Shown here piece after piece: positions 57,570-64,000 of a DNA stretch of 64,000 bases (position 1 is its first letter; each line of letters starts with the position of its first letter). The DNA is from Thalassotalea piscium (GTDB taxonomy: Bacteria > Pseudomonadota > Gammaproteobacteria > Enterobacterales > Alteromonadaceae). A program made the position numbers and the translations under genes. The notes under the pieces were generated by a model that saw nothing but the letters and a program-made list of their open reading frames with translations, was not told the origin of the DNA and did no database searches. The stretch lies in NCBI RefSeq assembly GCF_030295935.1, contig NZ_AP027362.1, positions 2,170,001 to 2,234,000 of the forward strand, in the 5' to 3' direction.

Positions 57570-58274
57570 ATGACAGCATTGGTAGCAGAATTCACCCCAT
57601 TAAAAAAAGTATTAATTATTGGTGCTAGTGGTTTAACTGGCCAAGCATTACTTAAAGAGCTGTCTGTAGATCAAACAAATACAGAAATACACTTACTGCT
57701 TCGACAAAAGCTTCCAACACTAACTGCCGATAATATTTATCAACATATTATCGACTTTAATAATATCCAAATATTTGAATACTTGTTTCAATGTGATGTG
57801 GTATTTTGCTGCTTAGGCACAACCCTTCGCAAAGCGAAAACTAAGGAAAACTTCAAAGCGATAGATATCGATCTTGTAAAAAAATGTGCGCAATTAGCAA
57901 GTGGTAATAGCAGTAAGTTAATTGTAGTTAGCGCTTTAGGTGCCAATAGTAATTCTTGGTTTTTTTATAATAAGTGTAAGGGTGAAATGCAAAACAAAGT
58001 AATAGAAGTTTGCGCTTCAAACCAGACGCAAGTATTATTTTGTCAGCCTAGTCTGCTAACAGGTGAGCGGCAAGAAAAGCGAACTGCAGAATCATTTAGC
58101 GCTCAAATAAGTCAGTTGTTAAGTTTTGTTTGGTATGGTTTTATGAAACGCTTTAAGCCGATCTCTGCACAACAGTTAGCTAAAGGGATGATAGTGCTTG
58201 CACAAAGGCAAACAAGCGATAAGGTTATGTTTATTAACAACCAAACTTTGCATCATTTAAGTAAAAAACATTAA
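57570..58274 (+). CDS. NAD(P)-binding atypical short-chain dehydrogenase-like protein
   Basis: The 234-residue protein has the Rossmann glycine motif VLIIGASGLTGQALLKEL near 14-31, VVFCCLGTTLRKAKT and IVVSALGANSNSWFFYNKCKGEMQ, which places the active-site Tyr/Lys in a YNKCK context. It matches the HTATIP2/YbjT-like NAD(P)-binding group of uncertain function. The start at 57570 is chosen because the membrane-protein stop immediately precedes it. It overlaps the convergent DUF3392 gene by 4 bases at the stop codons. Confidence 0.75.
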   Translation: MTALVAEFTPLKKVLIIGASGLTGQALLKELSVDQTNTEIHLLLRQKLPTLTADNIYQHIIDFNNIQIFEYLFQCDVVFCCLGTTLRKAKTKENFKAIDIDLVKKCAQLASGNSSKLIVVSALGANSNSWFFYNKCKGEMQNKVIEVCASNQTQVLFCQPSLLTGERQEKRTAESFSAQISQLLSFVWYGFMKRFKPISAQQLAKGMIVLAQRQTSDKVMFINNQTLHHLSKKH

Positions 58275-58593
58275 ATATGGCGTTGTTTTTGAGCGTACAT
58301 TCCTAACAATAAAAATATACTTATAACACTAGGTACAATATACAAACTCGGAATTTTATTTAGCTGCTGATTTAACAAACTGGTTAAGTAAACCGTTAAT
58401 AAGCCGTAACCAAAAGCACACACCACAACAAAAATTAAGCTTCGCACAATAAAATGTTGATTCCTTACTAGTTGTCGCAGGGCATTATTAATATCGTTAC
58501 CAAAAATCACCAATAGCGTTGCAATAATTGCCAACGCTGTTTGATATTGGTACTGACGGAACCCTTGCCCTAACTCAATTAACCATTCACTCA

Positions 58594-58594
<1 letters not shown>
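58271..58594 (-). CDS. DUF3392 family membrane protein
   Basis: The 107-residue inner-membrane protein has three hydrophobic helices (about 18-34, 48-70, 82-98) with the family pattern ALAIIATLLVIFGNDINNALR and LIFVVVCAFGYGLLTVYL. Function is unknown. Its ATG overlaps the ligA stop codon by one base (TAATG), so translation is coupled to DNA ligase, and it is the last gene of the smc-zipA-ligA group. Confidence 0.8.
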
Positions 58595-60651
<2,057 letters not shown>

Positions 60652-60721
60652 TTAGCTTTTAATTAGTAGTGTAAGGCGTAAGTTATCTCAAAATAACTCA
60701 CGCTTTATAAGGGAGTTGTAG

Positions 60722-61891
60722 TTACGCCTGTGCAATTCGGCTTTTACGTTCAAACTCTCGGATCTTACTCGTGTAATGTTGTTCAGTTTGTTTAGTCATA
60801 ACACTGCGCTTATCATCAAGCAATTGTCCGTTAAATTCCATTGCGAGCTGTTTTGCTGCAGACATCATTTGTTCAAATACTTCAAATGGATCCCCGGCAT
60901 TAGGCAGTGTCATGAATAAGCTAATGCCTTGTGTAGTAAAGCTCTCTATTTCATCTAAGTTAAATGTACCTGGATTCATCATATTAGCTAAACTAAAAGT
61001 AACCTTACCATTACCGGCATTATCTTGATGGCGATGAAATATATCCATATCACCATATCGCAACCCTAATGTTAATAAAGCAGGTAGTAAAGCGGCACCG
61101 CTTATTGTGTTGTCTTCATTCATAACAACAGAAACAACGATCACTTCTGGCGTAATTTCAACGTTTGCTTTTCTCTGTGCGTTAAGATCAGCATTATCAG
61201 TTGTAGATACACTTGGTACCGGTTCATTATTTGGCTCTACAGGCAATTCATCACCAAAGTTTATTTCCATTTGATTACGCTTAATTGCAGCTTTGCGCTC
61301 TGACCGTTTTTTTGGCTCTTCATTTCTAATTGTTGTTTGCTTGGGTTGTGAAACAGGCGCTTGATAAACAGGCTTAGCAGCTTGTACATGATCTTGAACT
61401 TTTTCATCAAGCACTGAATGTGTCGATACATTATCTCTTTGCATTGAGGCCGTTGATAAAGATATTTCTTCGACATTGCACGATTCAGTATGCATTTGAG
61501 CTGGCGGAGGCGTATTTTGTGGAGGAGTCCCCGTAATATCTGATAAGTCACCCAATGTTGGTTCGAGTGTTGGTTTATTATGTGAACGTTTTTCTATGTC
61601 TTGCGGAAGAGGCTCTTCATCATAAGTAGGTGCTGGTGCTGCTTCTTGTGGTATTTCATTTTGATTTAATACGGTTTCACCAACAACACGCACACGACCT
61701 ATGCCATCTTGATCAAAACCTGCACCATCAAAACCACGCTCGGCTGACTCAAACTTTTCACCCTTTGCCACTTTTGCTTTGAGCTTATAAGGATTTTTGT
61801 TCTTTCTAATGGTCCAAAATCCATGAATAAAAATAGCTGCTATGATGACAGCACTAAGAATAATTAATACGTTTCTGAAATTATCTTCCAT
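60722..61891 (-). CDS. zipA: Cell division protein ZipA
   Basis: The 389-residue protein has an N-terminal membrane helix (NVLIILSAVIIAAIFIHGFW, about 7-26), a long proline/glutamine-rich flexible linker (about 30-245) and a C-terminal FtsZ-binding domain (EVIVVSVVMNEDNTISGAAL to the end, with LFMTLPNAGDPFEVFEQMM). It anchors FtsZ to the inner membrane at the division ring and is limited to gammaproteobacteria, which supports the organism class. It sits between smc and ligA. Confidence 0.93.
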   Translation of the reverse strand: MEDNFRNVLIILSAVIIAAIFIHGFWTIRKNKNPYKLKAKVAKGEKFESAERGFDGAGFDQDGIGRVRVVGETVLNQNEIPQEAAPAPTYDEEPLPQDIEKRSHNKPTLEPTLGDLSDITGTPPQNTPPPAQMHTESCNVEEISLSTASMQRDNVSTHSVLDEKVQDHVQAAKPVYQAPVSQPKQTTIRNEEPKKRSERKAAIKRNQMEINFGDELPVEPNNEPVPSVSTTDNADLNAQRKANVEITPEVIVVSVVMNEDNTISGAALLPALLTLGLRYGDMDIFHRHQDNAGNGKVTFSLANMMNPGTFNLDEIESFTTQGISLFMTLPNAGDPFEVFEQMMSAAKQLAMEFNGQLLDDKRSVMTKQTEQHYTSKIREFERKSRIAQA

Positions 61892-61920
61892 TACCTAGCC
61901 TATGATTATAATATTTTTTG

Positions 61921-64000
61921 CTATGATACTTCTGCCATTGCAATAGCTTCGTCTATGTCCACCGACACTATTCGCGATACACCCGCTTCAAACATAGTAA
62001 CGCCAGTTAAGTGACTCGCCATTTCCATCGCAATCTTATTATGACTAATATAAACAAATTGTACTGTTTGTGACATTTCTCTTACTAGATTACAAAACCG
62101 TCCCACATTTGCATCATCGAGTGGTGCATCAACTTCATCTAACATGCAAAAGGGCGCAGGGTTTAAACGAAATATTGCAAACACCAATGATAAAGCGGTT
62201 AACGCTTTTTCTCCACCAGATAATAAATGAATTGTACTATTTTTTTTACCCGGAGGTCTTGCCATTATTGTTACACCTGTTTCTAGTAAGTCTTCTCCGG
62301 TGAGGGTTAAATATGCTTGCCCTCCTCCAAACACCTTAGGAAACAATTGCTGTAAGTCTATGTTTACTTGATCGAAGGTTGCTTTAAACTTCTGACGGCT
62401 TTCTCGATCAATTTTTGCTATCGCTGATTCTAACGTTGAAATGGCAAGATTTAAATCCTCATCTTGCTGATCTAAGTAATTTTTGCGTGTTAGTTGGCTA
62501 TTATATTCATCAATTGCTGCTAAATTAATCGGTCCTAGTTGCCCTATATCTTTTGCTAAGCGAATAATTTGTGCCTGCCATTGACTTTCTGTAGCATTTT
62601 GCGGAATATTCTGTTTTACACTCTCTAAATGCTGACCCATTTCTATTATTTGCTCGTGTGCATTTTCAGCTTTTAATCGAGCACTTTCATGATTTAAGTT
62701 CAATTGATTTAATGCTACATTCAATTGCTCTAGTTGCTTTAACTTTTGTTGTTGTAGCTGTTCATTCTGCTCCAGTTGCTGCTCTAACGTTATCACTTGT
62801 TGATGCAGTGCCGTTATCTTTTCTTCAACGCTTCCTAGTTCTGTTAACCAAGATTGCAATTGATGTTCATCTTCAATAAATGGCGCTGTATTATCTTCTA
62901 ATAACTGATGATTAGCTTGCTGTTGCTCAGTAAGCTGATTAATAGTGTCGTGGTAGCGTTCAACGTTAATTTGACCATGTTGATACTGTTGCTTAGATTG
63001 TTCTATTAACAGCTCTAATGCGTGTTTTTTTTGTTGAAACAACTGCACAGTTTGCTGCAACTCTTTTACTTGTATTTGTAACTGCTCATTTTTTTCTGCA
63101 AGTGCTTTATCGTCAGTTAATCTTTCGTCGTATTTAGCGTTATTAAATTGATCACTCTGGCTTTGTTCTTGTAAATGTTCTGCTAATAGCTGTTGTTCTT
63201 TATTTAAGAGTAACGTTAAAGATAAACGCTCTTGTATTAACTCATCTTGTTGTTTGCTTACTTGTTGTTGACGCTGAAGTGTTAACGCCTGCTGCTGCTC
63301 TTGATCTGTAATTTGTTGTTGTAAAGATTTTAGTTTTACTTCATCTTTCGTAATTGTCGATTTCGTTTGGGTGATAGTATCTGTTTGTACTTGCTGTATT
63401 AACAATAGTCCTTCAAGCGACGACTCTTGCTCTGACAGCTTCTTTTTAAGTTGTAAAAGCTTTTCTTGCTGTTGAAAGAAGCCCTGCTCTGTTGAGAGCG
63501 CTCCTTTGTATAAAAAGTCGTGTCCTATCCAAGTACCATCTGAACAAACAACACTTTGGTGCGGTTTCAAGCTTGCTATACGTTCTTTTGCTTCACTATA
63601 ATTTTCTGCTAAATAGACCTGACTCAGAATTGAATAAAGAACGGAATTATCTTCGTTTTTAAGGCTAACTTTCGTCGCAAGTGTATTACCAACATCACTA
63701 TTAGTTTTACTTTCATTTTTTGGTTCAGCGTACTTAATTAACCTAATAATCTCAGGGGTGCTTTCTGTATTCTCGGTAACCAAGCTAATTGGCCATTCAT
63801 TGAGGTTGCCAATCAACATATCGGCCTTTAACGCTTCAGCTAACACTGTTTCAACCGCGTGTTCCCAACCCGCTGTTACACTAATACGACTACTCAATGA
63901 CTGTTGCCCTTGCTGTAACGCTTGCAACCAATCCTGTTGTATTTTTTGCCATTGTTGTTTATGGGCTTGTTGAACTTCAAGTTCGTTAATATTCTGTTTA
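61921..64000 (-). CDS. smc: Chromosome segregation protein SMC, C-terminal part (truncated by window edge)
   Basis: The frame is open to the window edge; about 693 residues are visible. It covers the hinge region (about 35-165, [17 protein letters not shown] to [15 protein letters not shown]), a glutamine-rich coiled coil (to about 470) and the C-terminal ATPase head with the ABC signature [22 protein letters not shown], Walker [21 protein letters not shown] and the terminal YISHNK. SMC compacts and organises the chromosome; the N-terminal Walker A half lies outside the window. The visible M at 63927 is internal. zipA follows at 29 bases. Most gammaproteobacteria in this group have SMC rather than MukB. 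Confidence 0.96.
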   Translation of the reverse strand, partial: KQNINELEVQQAHKQQWQKIQQDWLQALQQGQQSLSSRISVTAGWEHAVETVLAEALKADMLIGNLNEWPISLVTENTESTPEIIRLIKYAEPKNESKTNSDVGNTLATKVSLKNEDNSVLYSILSQVYLAENYSEAKERIASLKPHQSVVCSDGTWIGHDFLYKGALSTEQGFFQQQEKLLQLKKKLSEQESSLEGLLLIQQVQTDTITQTKSTITKDEVKLKSLQQQITDQEQQQALTLQRQQQVSKQQDELIQERLSLTLLLNKEQQLLAEHLQEQSQSDQFNNAKYDERLTDDKALAEKNEQLQIQVKELQQTVQLFQQKKHALELLIEQSKQQYQHGQINVERYHDTINQLTEQQQANHQLLEDNTAPFIEDEHQLQSWLTELGSVEEKITALHQQVITLEQQLEQNEQLQQQKLKQLEQLNVALNQLNLNHESARLKAENAHEQIIEMGQHLESVKQNIPQNATESQWQAQIIRLAKDIGQLGPINLAAIDEYNSQLTRKNYLDQQDEDLNLAISTLESAIAKIDRESRQKFKATFDQVNIDLQQLFPKVFGGGQAYLTLTGEDLLETGVTIMARPPGKKNSTIHLLSGGEKALTALSLVFAIFRLNPAPFCMLDEVDAPLDDANVGRFCNLVREMSQTVQFVYISHNKIAMEMASHLTGVTMFEAGVSRIVSVDIDEAIAMAEVS

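Overview
The window reads as a chromosomal segment of a low-GC marine gammaproteobacterium, most likely Alteromonadales and close to Colwelliaceae (Colwellia or Thalassotalea). This is inferred from protein character, AT-rich intergenic DNA and conserved gene order (thrS-infC-rpmI-rplT-pheS; tRNA-Leu(GAG)-secG-glmM-folP-ftsH-rlmE/yhbY-greA; dapB-carA-carB; smc-zipA-ligA; rcsF-trmO), not from a database search. Most genes are housekeeping. No phage, CRISPR array, rRNA or transposase gene is visible.

Region 1-11.8 kb: the 5' part of pheS, purC, the rplT/rpmI/infC/thrS translation cluster (all minus strand; infC appears to start at ATT), a START-like gene broken by a small repeat element and a frameshift, dcd, mrp/apbC, metG, rcsF and trmO. 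Region 11.9-25.1 kb is more accessory: a heavy-metal-type RND pump (adaptor, pump, DUF3240) divergent from a membrane-anchored LuxR-type regulator, an exported amidohydrolase, slyD, a decayed EamA transporter, an alcohol-dehydrogenase-like reductase, fdhD, a GST, a GFA-family protein and a YgjV-like membrane protein. Region 25.5-34.8 kb: pgi, then a four-gene minus-strand operon (POT peptide transporter, trans-3-hydroxy-L-proline dehydratase, M24 peptidase, ornithine-cyclodeaminase-like reductase). Together these could import proline/hydroxyproline peptides, cleave them and convert 3-hydroxyproline to proline. A methyl-accepting chemotaxis protein follows.

Region 35.2-50.2 kb: tRNA-Leu(GAG), secG, tpiA, glmM, folP, ftsH, rlmE, yhbY, a rhodanese, greA, carB, carA, dapB, a small NTF2-like protein and an FKBP isomerase. 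Region 50.2-64 kb: a ketopantoate-reductase-family gene, an NhaC antiporter, an M48 lipoprotein protease, a second chemotaxis receptor whose N-terminal anchor is split off by a one-base shift, a secreted 2H-phosphoesterase-like protein, two small membrane proteins, an NAD(P)-binding protein, ligA, zipA and the 3' part of smc.

The most distinctive non-coding content is three families of small non-autonomous, terminal-inverted-repeat elements (called A, B and C here). They lie between or inside genes: one B element interrupts the START-like gene, one B element ends on the greA stop codon, an A end overlaps the metG stop codon, and one C element carries a perfect 47-bp tandem duplication. Several genes also show single-base shifts, mostly in homopolymers, which could be real decay or sequencing error.
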